From assembly GCA_964495825.1 (NCBI GenBank), contig CAZBWI010000060.1, positions 1-30,665 on the forward strand: a stretch of DNA of 30,665 bases. The letters run 5' to 3'. The DNA is from CAJBLF01 sp964495825 (GTDB lineage: Bacteria; Patescibacteriota; Gracilibacteria; Absconditabacterales; Absconditicoccaceae). Below, piece by piece: positions 1-9,207 of this stretch (its first letter is position 1; the number at the start of each line of letters is the position of its first letter). The notes below the pieces were generated by a model. The model saw only the letters and a list, made by a program, of their open reading frames with translations, was not told where the DNA came from and searched no databases. The position numbers were made by a program, and so were the translations under genes.

Positions 1-21
1 CAATTCTTAATTGAATCATAG
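1..21 (+). CDS. possible C-terminal end of an upstream gene
   Basis: The first frame runs from the window edge to a TAG at 19-21, leaving six codons (QFLIES). A hairpin with a T-rich tail follows at 64-89, which is what one expects behind the end of a plus-strand gene. Nothing more can be said from six codons, and the other two frames are also short. This is a guess based on position only. Confidence 0.2.
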   Translation, partial: QFLIES

Positions 22-63
22 CGTTACATATATACATGGTAAATATTTAAAGATAAATACAGG

Positions 64-89
64 TAGGGACTCACATCCCTATTGTTTTT
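64..89 (+). terminator. intrinsic terminator of an upstream plus-strand gene
   Basis: TAGGGA (64-69), loop CTCACA, TCCCTA (76-81), then a T-rich run TTGTTTTT. The six-base stem is perfect. The next gene starts at 208, so this terminator belongs to whatever lies before the window. Confidence 0.55.
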
Positions 90-207
90 ATCTTATATAT
101 TATTTTCTAAAGTGTAACCATAATTGCTGCAATTATAACAAAATTTGCAAAAATTTGGAATCTGGATATAATATATACAAATCATATTTACTCATTAATC
201 ATGATGA

Positions 208-1005
208 ATGACTGATCCAATCCAACAGACTAATCCGCAACAGCAAGGGCAACAACAGTATCATGATGATATTCTCAGAGGAGAGGATATTTTCGCAGAT
301 ATTCCAGAAGCAACCATTGATGAAGAGGATTTACCATACGGAGATATGCTGGAAAAGAAATATCAATTTGAGCCCATACCAGAAATCGAAGAAGATATCA
401 AACAACCAGTTTCTGTACCGCAGCCACAAAAGCAGGTAGCATCGCAAGTAGCGGAAGAAGAAGTTCAGGAAATAGAAGAACAAGCTTCATTGGAGCAGGG
501 AAAGGTCGAAGGTCTTTTGGATACCAAACTACAGACTGATGTCCAGAAAAAATTCGGTGAATTATTCTTTACTGCAAAAAAGATCTATAAATTAAAAGCG
601 AAACTAGGAATAGCTGAAGAAGAGACGTTCGATATTCTCGGAGCAGACAATGATAAAGTCTTTATTTCCTATAGATTCCTGTTGGACGAAACCAACGAAC
701 CGATGTTGTTTATCACCAAGATAGAACAGAACAAAGATACAGAAGAAGAGACAACCAATGAATTGAGATTTATATTCAACGAGGAGACATTATCTGTGGA
801 GATTATGGTGAACGATACACTCATTTTCGATGAGATCAGAGATCTGACAGAGGATCCAAAAAAGAAGATGCAGGTAACAGAAAAACTAAATAAATTTATT
901 TTCCTTGTCTCTGAGGAATCTAGAAAACTAGAAAAAGAAATTCAAGCAAGAGAAGAAGCAGAGAGAGAAAGAAGAAGATTACAAGATATTTTCAGAAACT
1001 TCTAA
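208..1005 (+). CDS. Glu/Gln-rich protein with charged coiled-coil tail, unknown function
   Basis: 265 residues with no in-frame TGA, so this gene looks the same in either code. Residues 1-100 are low-complexity and rich in Gln and Glu, probably disordered. Residues 105-230 look like a folded alpha/beta domain with alternating hydrophobic strands (for example DKVFISYRFLL and LRFIFNEETLSVEIMV). Residues 230-265 are a highly charged helix (EKEIQAREEAERERRRL) that would form a coiled coil. There is no signal peptide or membrane segment, so it is probably cytoplasmic. The ATG at 208 is chosen because TAA lies in frame at 196-198 and only TGA codons lie between. I do not recognise the family. Confidence 0.8.
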   Translation: MTDPIQQTNPQQQGQQQYHDDILRGEDIFADIPEATIDEEDLPYGDMLEKKYQFEPIPEIEEDIKQPVSVPQPQKQVASQVAEEEVQEIEEQASLEQGKVEGLLDTKLQTDVQKKFGELFFTAKKIYKLKAKLGIAEEETFDILGADNDKVFISYRFLLDETNEPMLFITKIEQNKDTEEETTNELRFIFNEETLSVEIMVNDTLIFDEIRDLTEDPKKKMQVTEKLNKFIFLVSEESRKLEKEIQAREEAERERRRLQDIFRNF

Positions 1006-1278
1006 ACGCAAAATATCGTTTTCTATCTCCCTTCTTTCTTTGCAACCGAAAGAAGTTCCTTGAGGGGTGAGGGGAGAAGTCTGAAGTACAGAAAAAATCG
1101 TCTCACTTGATAAGGGGAGAAGCTGAAGGCAGAGGCGTTTACGGACAAAAGTACAAGAGTCCATACATCCTCCACCCTATAAAGAGTACTCCTCCTTTTC
1201 AAAAAGAGGATAGTTTGTACATTTTCAAAAAAACCAAATTGATACTCACCCTTATATATTTTTGTCTATTAGGTATAT
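1006..1278. other. noncoding spacer between two convergent genes
   Basis: 273 bases between the plus-strand gene ending at 1005 and the corA stop. It contains purine-rich and pyrimidine-rich blocks (GAGGGGTGAGGGGAG near 1060-1075; CTCCTTTTCAAAAAGAGGA near 1190-1208, an imperfect hairpin). I see no gene. The second block may help to terminate transcripts from both sides. Confidence 0.4.
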
Positions 1279-2202
1279 TTAAATTCGTGTTTTCTTTTTG
1301 AAAATCCAGAGAAGGGTGATACAAACAACAAACATAATTCCCATGAGTATTACAAAGAAGTATGGATGTTCCTGTCCGGGTAAAGTTATATTCATTCCAT
1401 AGATTCCGCTAATCAGTGTCAATACTCATGTGATTGCTGCGAAGATAGTCAAAACTCAGATCATGCTGTTTGTTTTGATAGTCATCAGTGAATTATATGT
1501 TTCAGCGAGCGATTCTATATTTTCAAAACTTATAGCGATGGTATTGATGATGGTATCAAATTTATATATTACATCCTCGAAATAGACATCGAGATCTTCT
1601 TTATAGAATTTTGGTAATGTATTCTGAAGTTCTTCTAATATCTCCTTATGTGGCATGAATATATGTTTGAGCGATACGATATTCCTTTTCTTGATAGTGA
1701 GATTTTCCAATAACTTCTTCTCCAATTTGTTCGACGCAAATAATTGTTCCTCCAGTACAACAACGTCTTTGGTTGATGTATTTAACATCTTGATACTCTT
1801 ATCGTACATTGTATCAAGCACTTTATACAATATATAGTATGGAGAAATTTTGAATTCTTCATCAGATTCTCTAGTCTTCAATTCCTGTGAATATGCTTCG
1901 ATGATGGATTTGATATGGTTAGTGTCATATTTTGTCATGGTCACGATGATATTTTTTCCAAGAATGATACTAAATTCGTTCATGAAATATTTCTTCAAAT
2001 CTGGATTGTATTTCGGAAAATTTACCACGATGAACATATAATCTTCGTAGATATCTATCTTTTCTTGGTTAGTCATTTCGAAGAGATCTTCTTCAATCAA
2101 TTCATGAAATTCGTAGATATTTACCAATTCTTTGATTTCTTCTTTTGTTGGTTCAAAAAGATGTATCCAATCAACATTACCAAAATGCAATACTGTCTTC
2201 AT
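1279..2202 (-). CDS. corA: CorA-family magnesium/divalent cation channel
   Basis: 307 residues when TGA is read as Gly; with the standard code it would stop at residue 249, just before the pore. CorA proteins form pentameric Mg2+ channels with a large cytoplasmic funnel and two membrane helices at the C-terminus. Here residues 1-245 are the charged, helix-rich cytoplasmic part. Residues 250-268 are TM1, followed directly by the family signature YGMN (268-271). The loop GQEHPYFF precedes TM2 (about 281-300), and the protein ends in a basic tail (KKKTRI). UGA codes for Gly249 and for a Gly inside TM1. The length fits the family (about 310-350). It converges with the gene at 208 and has no clear Shine-Dalgarno. 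CorA is clear from GMN; the exact ion is inferred. Confidence 0.9.
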
Positions 2203-2304
2203 AACTCAATGATTAACGAATTAAAGTAGCGTGGATTGTATATTGCAAATGAGAAAAGTTGATTCAAACATTCGTAATGCAAAATTGAGTAATTACCAAT
2301 CACA

Positions 2305-2790
2305 TTATTGGAGCATTGAGATAAGTTCGTCGGATAATCCATACTTAGCTATATATGCATTTGTAGCCTCTCTCATCATAGTGAGATCTTCTCCGAATCG
2401 GTCAGGTATTCTAAATTTCTTCGCATCTCTTTTGGTTTTAAATTCGACTTCAGCTGTTTTCAATCCTTGAAGATTTTTGTAGATATCCAATTCTATAGTC
2501 ACTCATTCGTATGGGATATAGTAGCGGGTCTTTTCGAGAAAATGGTTTTCTACCTGTCTTCGTAAATCGTTAAATTCTTGAGGAGTGATCTCTACTTCTA
2601 TCTCATCCCTGATCATACCATGTCATTTTTTTTTGGTTAATTTACATACGCCATCTATCTTTCTGACTCTGATATTTTTGCCTGTGCTTGGATCATTAAA
2701 ATATCCCTGGATGATCTCTTTGTGTGGGAATTGTTCATATCCAACAGGCGGATGTTTCACCAAAAATTTTCTTTCAATCTCTAATGCCAT
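2305..2790 (-). CDS. CYTH-domain protein (triphosphate tunnel metalloenzyme family)
   Basis: 161 residues. The N-terminus carries the family signature ExExK as EIERKF (Glu4, Glu6, Lys8), and the rest shows the expected alternation of basic and acidic strands: RVRKIDG, KLTKKK, DEIEVEI, KTRYYIPY, IELDIYK, AEVEFKT. Such proteins form an antiparallel beta tunnel that binds triphosphates with divalent metal; members include thiamine triphosphatase, inorganic triphosphatase and class IV adenylate cyclase. The substrate cannot be told from the sequence, but the short single-domain form resembles bacterial inorganic triphosphatases (inference). UGA encodes two Gly, in KKKGHGM and in PYEGVTI. A TGTAA/TTACA dyad lies about 33 bases upstream of the start. 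Confidence 0.8.
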
Positions 2791-2822
2791 ATTTTATACC
2801 TAAACTACTAAAAGTGGTAACT

Positions 2823-2835
2823 TGTAATGTTTACA
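2823..2835 (-). promoter_or_regulatory. small dyad TGTAA-N3-TTACA upstream of the CYTH gene
   Basis: TGTAATGTTTACA is a five-base inverted repeat with a three-base centre, 33 bases before the CYTH start. A similar sequence (TTGTAATGTAGTTTACATA) lies about 50 bases before the arfB-like gene. Both could be operators for the same regulator, but AT-rich DNA gives such dyads easily. Confidence 0.25.
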
Positions 2836-2926
2836 TAAAGAAATTATGTACAATAACCTAATCATATCTTACAATAGTTTATAGAGACAATTGTATATAT
2901 TTAGCACGTAATATAAGTTGTATTAA

Positions 2927-4120
2927 TTATTGCTTCTGGATTCGTTTTTCACTATTTATTTTTTTATGTTTTCTATATGAAGTCAGATAATGGAGTTTGA
3001 GTGTGAAGGTGATGAAGAAGAGTATCCATCCGATAGTCGCAAATACAGAGATATTTCTATATTGTGACTGTTGGGGAGTTGTGTCTTTTTCTATCACTTT
3101 TTCGTTAATAGTGGTAGTTAAGACTGAAATATCACATCCGACCTTTTGCATGATAGATCTGAGTTCTCACTGATAGGTGACATCAGATTTAATATACAGA
3201 TCTGTCAGAAGATCACATTCGTCTACAGACGCTGATATTTTTTCTGCTTCTTGAGCAATTCTCCTAAAGATTATTGGAGTGATCTGCTTCGTCAGGAGCA
3301 TTCATGTAGCAGATATGAAGGTATATTTGCTCTGTGTCTTATTTGCTCCTCCATAGGATTGCTGATCACTGATCATGATACTGAGATCGATATCTGTATC
3401 GATAGGAAGCCGTTTGTTTGGATAAAAAGTCAGATAATTTCCATTTCGTTTGATATTTTCAGATCCATAGAAATATTGGTCTCCTTGGAAATTTATCATG
3501 ACGCTGGTTTTGTCTACACCCTTGCCAATATCTTTGATATCAAAGATAAAATATTGATCTAGAGGTATTCTTTGCTCGCTATCTTTGGGATAGATAAGGT
3601 TGATGCTAGGTGGAATGATATCCGGTTCACATTCAGGAACTTTGGCGAAATTGAGTTCAAATATTTCTTCGAGCGGATAGGTTTTCGTCGGTGTAACAAC
3701 CTCAGATCACGTACCTAAGATAATAGTATCTTTGCCTGCAGTAGTGCTCTTGAAATATATCTGGAAAAAAGATTTATTCGCTGTCGAAGATTCGAATTTT
3801 GGATTGGTGACTTCAAGTAATATTTTATTGTATTCTATCTTGGAGGTAGCACTGCCATCATTGATGGTAGGCAAGATACGTAGTATTTCAAGATTCTCCG
3901 GATGGTAGTAGAGTACCAGCTTAAATTTCGTAATTTTCTGTCCTTGAGGAGAAAAAAGGATATCTGCAGAATTAGAACATCATGCATGCAGTTTGTCGGA
4001 TGGTTGGAATCTAATATCAGAATATAGTGGTTGGAAAGTAACTTTTGCTCATCGTACACATCAGAGCAAAGCGATGGTGCTGAGAACACCTCGACTCAGT
4101 ATTTTTTTTGTTTTTGCCAT
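2927..4120 (-). CDS. exported cohesin-like/Ig-like surface protein with C-terminal membrane anchor
   Basis: 397 residues with five UGA-Gly codons; the standard code leaves only fragments. Residues 1-25 look like a signal peptide (basic KTKKILSR, then GVLSTIALLG). Residues 45-150 resemble a cohesin-type beta sandwich: FKLVLYYHPENLEILRI near the start, and KSFFQIYFKSTTAGKDTIIL, the typical strand pair, near its end. Residues about 180-280 look like a bacterial Ig-like domain (SINLIYPKDSEQRIPLDQYF... DKTSVMINFQG). A region with three Cys (ECD...GCD) follows, then one membrane helix (about 355-373, FATIGWILFFITFTLKL) and a basic cytoplasmic tail. It is probably held on the outer face of the membrane. 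Cohesin-like folds often bind other surface proteins or polysaccharides; the partner is unknown here. Confidence 0.75.
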
Positions 4121-4256
4121 TATTTTGGCTAAGAAAATAAATATATCTACATTATACAAACCAGACCTAAAATATCAACTAAAAATATCATTGATTTTCT
4201 GACTATTTTTCATACCTTATGTGATGATATCATTGTTTTATCCTTGATTATCATGA

Positions 4257-4472
4257 ATGACTACCGATCTCAAAAAATTCGAACAAGGACGCAAAATACA
4301 TATTGCGAACACCATAGGGAATAGTCTGTGGATGGGGGTTGAAGAGCTCTGACGCACGGTAAGTGGAGCGAAAAAATCTTCCAGTACATCAAAAACTCTC
4401 GCAAAAAATCAGATTACTCCTGAACTCGATAAATATGAGACTGCTAGGATCGAGAAACACAAGAACAAATAA
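4257..4472 (+). CDS. small basic protein of unknown function
   Basis: 71 residues: a hydrophilic start, a short hydrophobic stretch (IANTIGNSLWMGVEEL), one UGA-Gly, then a Ser/Lys-rich, probably disordered tail (SGAKKSSSTSKTLAKN) ending in a charged helix. There is no signal peptide and I recognise no family. The start at 4257 is chosen because the protein begins naturally there; an upstream in-frame ATG at 4224 would add eleven hydrophobic residues. It could bind nucleic acid or the ribosome (speculation). It stands between divergent and co-directional genes, probably as its own unit. Confidence 0.55.
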
Positions 4473-4512
4473 AAAGTAAGTCTTACATGATATTTACAAA
4501 AAATTCTTAGTT

Positions 4513-4528
4513 TGTAATGTAGTTTACA
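4513..4528 (+). promoter_or_regulatory. dyad TGTAA-N6-TTACA upstream of the ArfB-like gene
   Basis: TGTAATGTAGTTTACA lies 50 bases before the start at 4578 and resembles the dyad at 2823-2835 (both read TTGTAATGT followed by TTTACATA). It may be a shared operator; the evidence is only two copies. Confidence 0.25.
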
Positions 4529-4577
4529 TACAACAAATACTTACTACTGAGCATTTAGTACTTCATATATCATAGCC

Positions 4578-5024
4578 ATGAATACTCAGCAGATTATAGA
4601 TGCTATTTTACGCAACGAAGTTCACTTTCATTTCTCCAAAAGCGGTGGTCATGGTGGCCAAAACATAAACAAGAGAAATACCAAGGCAGAGCTTTTTTTT
4701 AACGTACACGATTCCCAATATCTCACGCCAGAACAAAAGCAGAGACTTATCGATATAGCAGGGCATCATATCCATCATCATGAGGGGATATTGATTATGA
4801 CGTCTCAGGAAGAACGCTTGCAGATAGCTAACAAAGAAAAGGTTATCCATCATTTCAGACAACTTTTACTCGAAGCAATGAAGGAACCCAAACAAAGGAT
4901 TCCTACGCAGATACCCCAAAAAGAGCGCGAAGCGCGTATTATGGACAAAAAGTTTCAGAGCAGGAAAAAACAGGAGAGACAGAAACCATTTTTAGCAGAT
5001 AATATTTTAGCAGATAATATTTAG
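4578..5024 (+). CDS. arfB: ArfB-like peptidyl-tRNA hydrolase (RF-1 domain, ribosome rescue)
   Basis: 148 residues. The catalytic GGQ motif of class I release factors is present at Gly26-Gly27-Gln28 in the context SKSGGHGGQNINKRNTKAEL, with the usual following strand and the helix RLIDIAG. There is no codon-recognition domain, and the C-terminus is a basic helix (KEREARIMDKKFQSRKKQERQK), as in ArfB, which inserts its tail into the empty mRNA channel of a stalled ribosome and hydrolyses the peptidyl-tRNA. The last ten residues are a tandem duplication of LADNI, matched in the DNA (near 4996-5023). The stop is TAG. No UGA is used. In a UGA-reassigned organism RF2 is expected to be lost, so this GGQ protein should not be mistaken for a release factor. 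Confidence 0.85.
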   Translation: MNTQQIIDAILRNEVHFHFSKSGGHGGQNINKRNTKAELFFNVHDSQYLTPEQKQRLIDIAGHHIHHHEGILIMTSQEERLQIANKEKVIHHFRQLLLEAMKEPKQRIPTQIPQKEREARIMDKKFQSRKKQERQKPFLADNILADNI

Positions 5025-5071
5025 TCAATAGTCAACAACAATATTAGTAGGGTAATACTATTCATTTTTTC

Positions 5072-5107
5072 AAAAAAAACCGCTAAGAAAGACAAAGCGG
5101 ATTTTTT
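5072..5107. terminator. bidirectional intrinsic terminator
   Basis: CCGCT (5080-5084) pairs with AGCGG (5096-5100); an A-run lies to the left and ATTTTTT to the right, so it ends transcripts from both strands. It sits between the convergent arfB-like gene and the RelE-like gene, whose stop codon lies inside the right-hand T-run. Confidence 0.75.
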
Positions 5108-5417
5108 AAAAATAGTTTTGATAGTGATTGGGCGAATAACATACCAAAACACCGATGACATGATATTTCCTTTTGGCCATAGGTACTTTGGAATATTCCG
5201 CATCAAATTCTATGGGAGAAATGATAAGACGTGATGTTTTCCCTATACGTATTCCATAGGACCCAACATATCGTGCACGTAAAATATGTACTCGACCATA
5301 TCGCATCTCTCCTAGATTTTTGCAAGAGCTAAGCTCTGTAATTCGCTTTTGTACGAGTTTTCTTTCTACTCGGGAAAGCTTGTTAATGTGAAAGTTTTTT
5401 GATAATATGACTTTCAT
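5106..5417 (-). CDS. orphan RelE/HigB-like protein
   Basis: 103 residues, no UGA codons. The N-terminal basic helices (NKLSRVERKLVQKRITEL) followed by strands of the type VGSYGIRIGKTSRLIISPI resemble the RelE/ParE/HigB fold, a compact ribonuclease or gyrase-targeting toxin. In a typical toxin-antitoxin pair an antitoxin gene of 70-100 codons lies next to it; none is seen here, since the neighbours are a convergent terminator and a noncoding stretch of about 210 bases upstream. It may be a solitary relic or a housekeeping RNA-binding protein. The similarity is by pattern only and needs a profile search. Confidence 0.45.
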   Translation of the reverse strand: MKVILSKNFHINKLSRVERKLVQKRITELSSCKNLGEMRYGRVHILRARYVGSYGIRIGKTSRLIISPIEFDAEYSKVPMAKRKYHVIGVLVCYSPNHYQNYF

Positions 5418-5627
5418 TATATATATTTTTAACTATTATATTTATTAAAAATCAAAAGTCAATCTATCTTAGCTTGATAAAAATCACCAAGTTACTACTA
5501 TGAAAAACTAATAGTAAATAAAAAAAATAAGAGAAGTATTGATATATGAACTATTATGTTTTTTTTGTATATTACAATAGTACAGATAAAATCTATCACC
5601 ATCTATTATTAACTATTAATTAAAATC

Positions 5628-7523
5628 ATGATGTGAATATATAAACAATATTTTGCACAAGCATTAGCCAAACATATCGATCTGCCTTTGGCAGAACTTT
5701 TGGCGATGATTGAAATTCCACCGGAAAATATTCCTGGAGATTTTGCATTCCCCTGTTTCAAGCTTTCCAAACTCTTCAAAAAATCTCCTCAACAGATAGC
5801 TGAAATATTAGAAAAGAAACTTCAATCTGACTATTTTTCTTCGTTTCAAAATATTTCCGGATACCTCAATGCACATATCAATAAGAGCAAATTTATTGCC
5901 GATATATTTATCACAACCAAAAAGAAAGATACCAAGAAACTCAAAGAGAAGGTTATCATCGAATATATGAATGCAAATCCCAATAAGCCACTTCATATCG
6001 GTCAGGCAAGGAATGTTTGTATCGGCGATAGTATGAGAAGAATCTATGAATCATTATGATACACTGTCCATGCATTCAATTATGGTGATGATAGTGGCGT
6101 CAATGTCGGCTACAATATAGTAGGACATCTTTTTTATGATTATCCCTTGGAGAGTGATAAAAAATATGATCATTATTGTGGAAAGATTTATGAAGAGATG
6201 AGGAAAAAAGATGAAGATCCAACATTCAAAAAACTCCTTTCTGAGACTCTACTCAAGATTGAAGAAGACACTGATGAACAACTCAAACAACTTCATTTCA
6301 ACTATACTAGAAGATGTGCGTTGGATCAGATGAGGACCTGTCGGAGGATGAATGCATATTTTGATGCTATTGCTTGGGAAACAGATATCCTGCATCTCAA
6401 ATTTTTCGCTGAAGCGATGGAACTCTTGAAACAAAAATGAGTGATGAAATTTGCTGACGACGGCGAAGCAAAATGATGTCGGATATTGGACTTATCATCA
6501 CTTCCTGACTATCAAAAAGAAGACAAGCAATACCAGATACTCATTAAATCCGATGGTGTAGCTACATATATCGCCAAGGATATTGCTTTCGCATTGCGAA
6601 AATTATGATACCTTTCTAAAGATTTTGGTTATGATATTTTCGAACAAGATCCGAGAGGCGAGACTATCTATACCACAAATGCTACATCTTCTGCCAAAAA
6701 GACCAAACATCATTTCTGAAACTACGATACGGCCATCACGGTGATCGACAATAGGCAGCTCCCTGCACAGGCAATTGTCAGTTCTGCTTTCAAACTCCTA
6801 AACTTAGACAAAGATCATAAACATTATATACCACTTGGCTACGGCGTAGTGTATTTGACTCCGACGACATTGATCAAACTTGGATATACACTCACTGCAG
6901 AAGAACGTGCAGAAAAACGTCTTCCGTTCTCTAGTAGAAAAGGACGAACTGTTACGTTGGACGAGATGTTGGAAATGCTTCATGAAAAGGCGTATTATGA
7001 ATCCAAAGAAAGGAATCCAGAAAAAAATGATATATGGTTAGATGCTGTTGCAGAAGCAATCGCTATCTCCTCCTTGAGGTTCTTCCTGATGAGGTCTGAT
7101 ATCGAGAAGGATTTGGTGTTTGATGTTGATGAAGCATTAGATATGCAGGGCGAAACATGAGCTTATATCCTGTACGCATGAGCAAGGATCCAGAGTATTA
7201 TCGATGCTGCATGACCTATGAAGATGTTAGATGCAAAAACTGCAGCAACATTACTTACCGCACCAGAAGAATTCGCGCTGATCAAAAAAATCGCAGCATT
7301 TGATACAATGGTTCTCGAAGCAAAAGAGCAATTAGCTCCTTATCTTATCTGTAGGTATTTGTTGGATATGGCAAAACTTTTGAATAGTTATTATGCAGCA
7401 GTGCATATCATGAAATCCGAGGAAGAAACAAAAAAAGCGAGAATTATGCTCTTGCAATTCGTTCGTGATGTTATGCAGAAAGGTATGTTGCTTATCTGAA
7501 TGAAATTCCTCGACCGTATGTAA
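5628..7523 (+). CDS. argS: arginyl-tRNA synthetase
   Basis: 631 residues with about ten in-frame UGA codons. It joins arginine to tRNA-Arg with ATP. Seen in order: an N-terminal Add-1 type region; the class I motif as HIGQARN (123-129), where the second His of HIGH is Gln; SGVNVG; the KMSKS-like loop FSSRKGRT (434-441), typical of ArgRS; the DALR anticodon-binding region starting with GETGAYILYAGARIQSII; and the usual end (GMKFLDRM). The length is slightly above the usual 550-600. UGA encodes Gly3 and the Gly of YAGAR, among others. The start at 5628 gives MM; 5631 is equally possible. tyrS follows after 102 bases in the same direction. Confidence 0.95.
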
Positions 7524-7625
7524 TGAAAAAACTTTATCATTCTAAGTAAAATTAAAGAATATAAATAAGGCTTCATTACATTCATAATAATATGTACATA
7601 GTATTTACCCTTTAATCACAATAAA

Positions 7626-8912
7626 ATGACACTTCGTGAAGAACGGGAACAACGTGGAATTATCAATCAATTCTCAGATGAAACTGTTTTTGATCTCCTA
7701 AACAAATGATGACAAAAATTCTATATCTGATTTGATCCTTCTGCGGATTCACTCCAAATTGGGAATATGTTTTCCGTCATGGCTGCTATCCATCTCATGA
7801 AATATGGAAATAAATGCTATTTTTTGGTTGGTGGGGCAACTGGAATGATTGGTGATCCGAGTTTGAAAAACACAGAGAGAGCATTTCTTTCCGAAGAACA
7901 ATTACGCCACAATGAGCAATGTATCTACAACCAACTCAAGCATTTTCTCGAAAATATCAAAAAGAATTATGATATCACATTCGACTATGAGATGGTTGAC
8001 AACTATGATTTTTACAAGGATATGAATTACCTAACCTTCCTTCGTGATGTAGGGAAATATATGACAGTAAATACGATGATTGCCAAGGAATCCGTGAAAA
8101 AGAGGATTGAAGATCCTGACAAAAGCATCACCTATGCAGAATTTAGCTATATGCTCATCCAAGGATATGACTTCTTGCATTTATTCCAACATCATGGAGT
8201 CAATATACAATTAGGATGATCCGACCAGCGATGAAATGTGACGACTGGTATGGAGCTTATTAGAAAAAAATTAGACAAAGAAGCATATTGTCTGACTATA
8301 CCGTTAATTACCGATGCGTCCGGAGCTAAATACGGAAAGTCAGAAGGAAATGCGGTCCGGGTGGATAGGAACAAAAATAGTCCGTATTTTGTCTACCAAT
8401 TTTTTATGAATTCCGATGATGCATTAGTTGAGAAATTACTCAAGGTATTTTCTTTGAAATCATTGGAAGAAATTGCTTCCATAGTTAAAAAACATATGGA
8501 AAAACCAGAACTTCGTTATGGGCAAAAAGAATTAGCAAGACGGGTTGTTGAAGTACTCTTTGGTAAAGATGCGGTTGTTCAGGCGGAAAAAATTTCTCAA
8601 GTCTTATTCGGAGGAGCTGATATTATGCAGACTATTGCTTCATTCACTGCAGAAGATATCGATGCATTAGCTTCAGAGACGTGAAGTATTATCATCAAGG
8701 GAAAGGAGATAAAGGTGTTGGATGCATTCACTCAGTCATGATTGACAAGTTCAAACGGTGATGCTAAGAAGATGCTCCAAGCCGGCGCATTGTTTGTCAA
8801 TGAGCAGAAAGTCGAAGATCCACAGATGACGCTTTCACAGGAAGATTTCGTCAATGGAGTGATTTTGCTGAGAAAGTGAAAGAAACAATTTAAACTCATA
8901 AAGACGTCATAA
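7626..8912 (+). CDS. tyrS: tyrosyl-tRNA synthetase
   Basis: 428 residues. It charges tRNA-Tyr in the cytoplasm. Seen: the class I signature region SADSLQIGNMFS (HIGH replaced by QIGN, 44-47); VGGATGMIGDPS; the tyrosine-site motif LGGSDQRGN (196-204), usually GGSDQWGN, in which two of the glycines (198 and 203) are UGA; the KMSKS equivalent KYGKS (235-239); and a C-terminal S4 RNA-binding domain from about residue 360 (GLTSSNGDAKKMLQAGALFV). Without UGA as Gly it would break at residue 28 and again inside the active site. It ends in TAA. A perfect sigma-70-like promoter lies directly downstream. Confidence 0.95.
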
Positions 8913-8925
8913 AAATACTTACATA

Positions 8926-8954
8926 TTGACTGCTAAATAGTGTATTGATATAAT
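8926..8954 (+). promoter_or_regulatory. strong sigma-70-type promoter
   Basis: TTGACT (8926-8931), a 17-base spacer, TATAAT (8949-8954). This is the best promoter in the window. A start near 8961 would give a transcript that reaches a perfect terminator after about 100 bases, before secD. Confidence 0.7.
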
Positions 8955-8960
8955 ATAAAG

Positions 8961-9066
8961 TATTGATCCTATAATAGTTCACAAAACCATTATTAAAAAC
9001 ATTATATAAGTAACACTTTCAATACAAAATGTAGTATGTACCCATCTCTATGGAGATGGGTTTTGT
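8961..9066 (+). ncRNA. candidate small RNA (or secD leader) between tyrS and secD
   Basis: About 105 bases run from the predicted start after the promoter at 8926-8954 to the T-run behind the hairpin at 9041-9060. There is no reading frame of note. The body is AT-rich with little internal structure apart from the terminator. It does not resemble tRNA, SRP RNA, 6S RNA or tmRNA. Alternatively it is the attenuated leader of secD, whose start is 142 bases downstream of the hairpin. Confidence 0.4.
9041..9064 (+). terminator. intrinsic terminator
   Basis: CCCATCTC (9041-9048), loop TATG, GAGATGGG (9053-9060), then TTTT. The eight-base stem is perfect. It would end tyrS read-through and the small transcript from the promoter at 8926. 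Confidence 0.75.
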
Positions 9067-9207
9067 CTATATTGTCTACTTATTTGTCCAGGTATTAAGC
9101 GGAAAATTGATATTTTTTTTCTCTTGCAATGCCTGCCCAAAAAGCTACAAAATAGCGGCTAAATATTTTTTGTTATTTGTAAATTTTACTTATCTTAATA
9201 GCAGCAG

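Noticed and set aside
11..211. 66-codon plus-strand open frame at the window start
   Set aside because: It runs across a terminator hairpin, is rich in Asn/Tyr/Ile as random AT-rich DNA would be, and overlaps the start of the gene at 208.
4578..5024. The GGQ protein as release factor RF1 or RF2
   Set aside because: It lacks the codon-recognition domain and has the basic tail of ArfB; the length is 148 residues instead of about 360.
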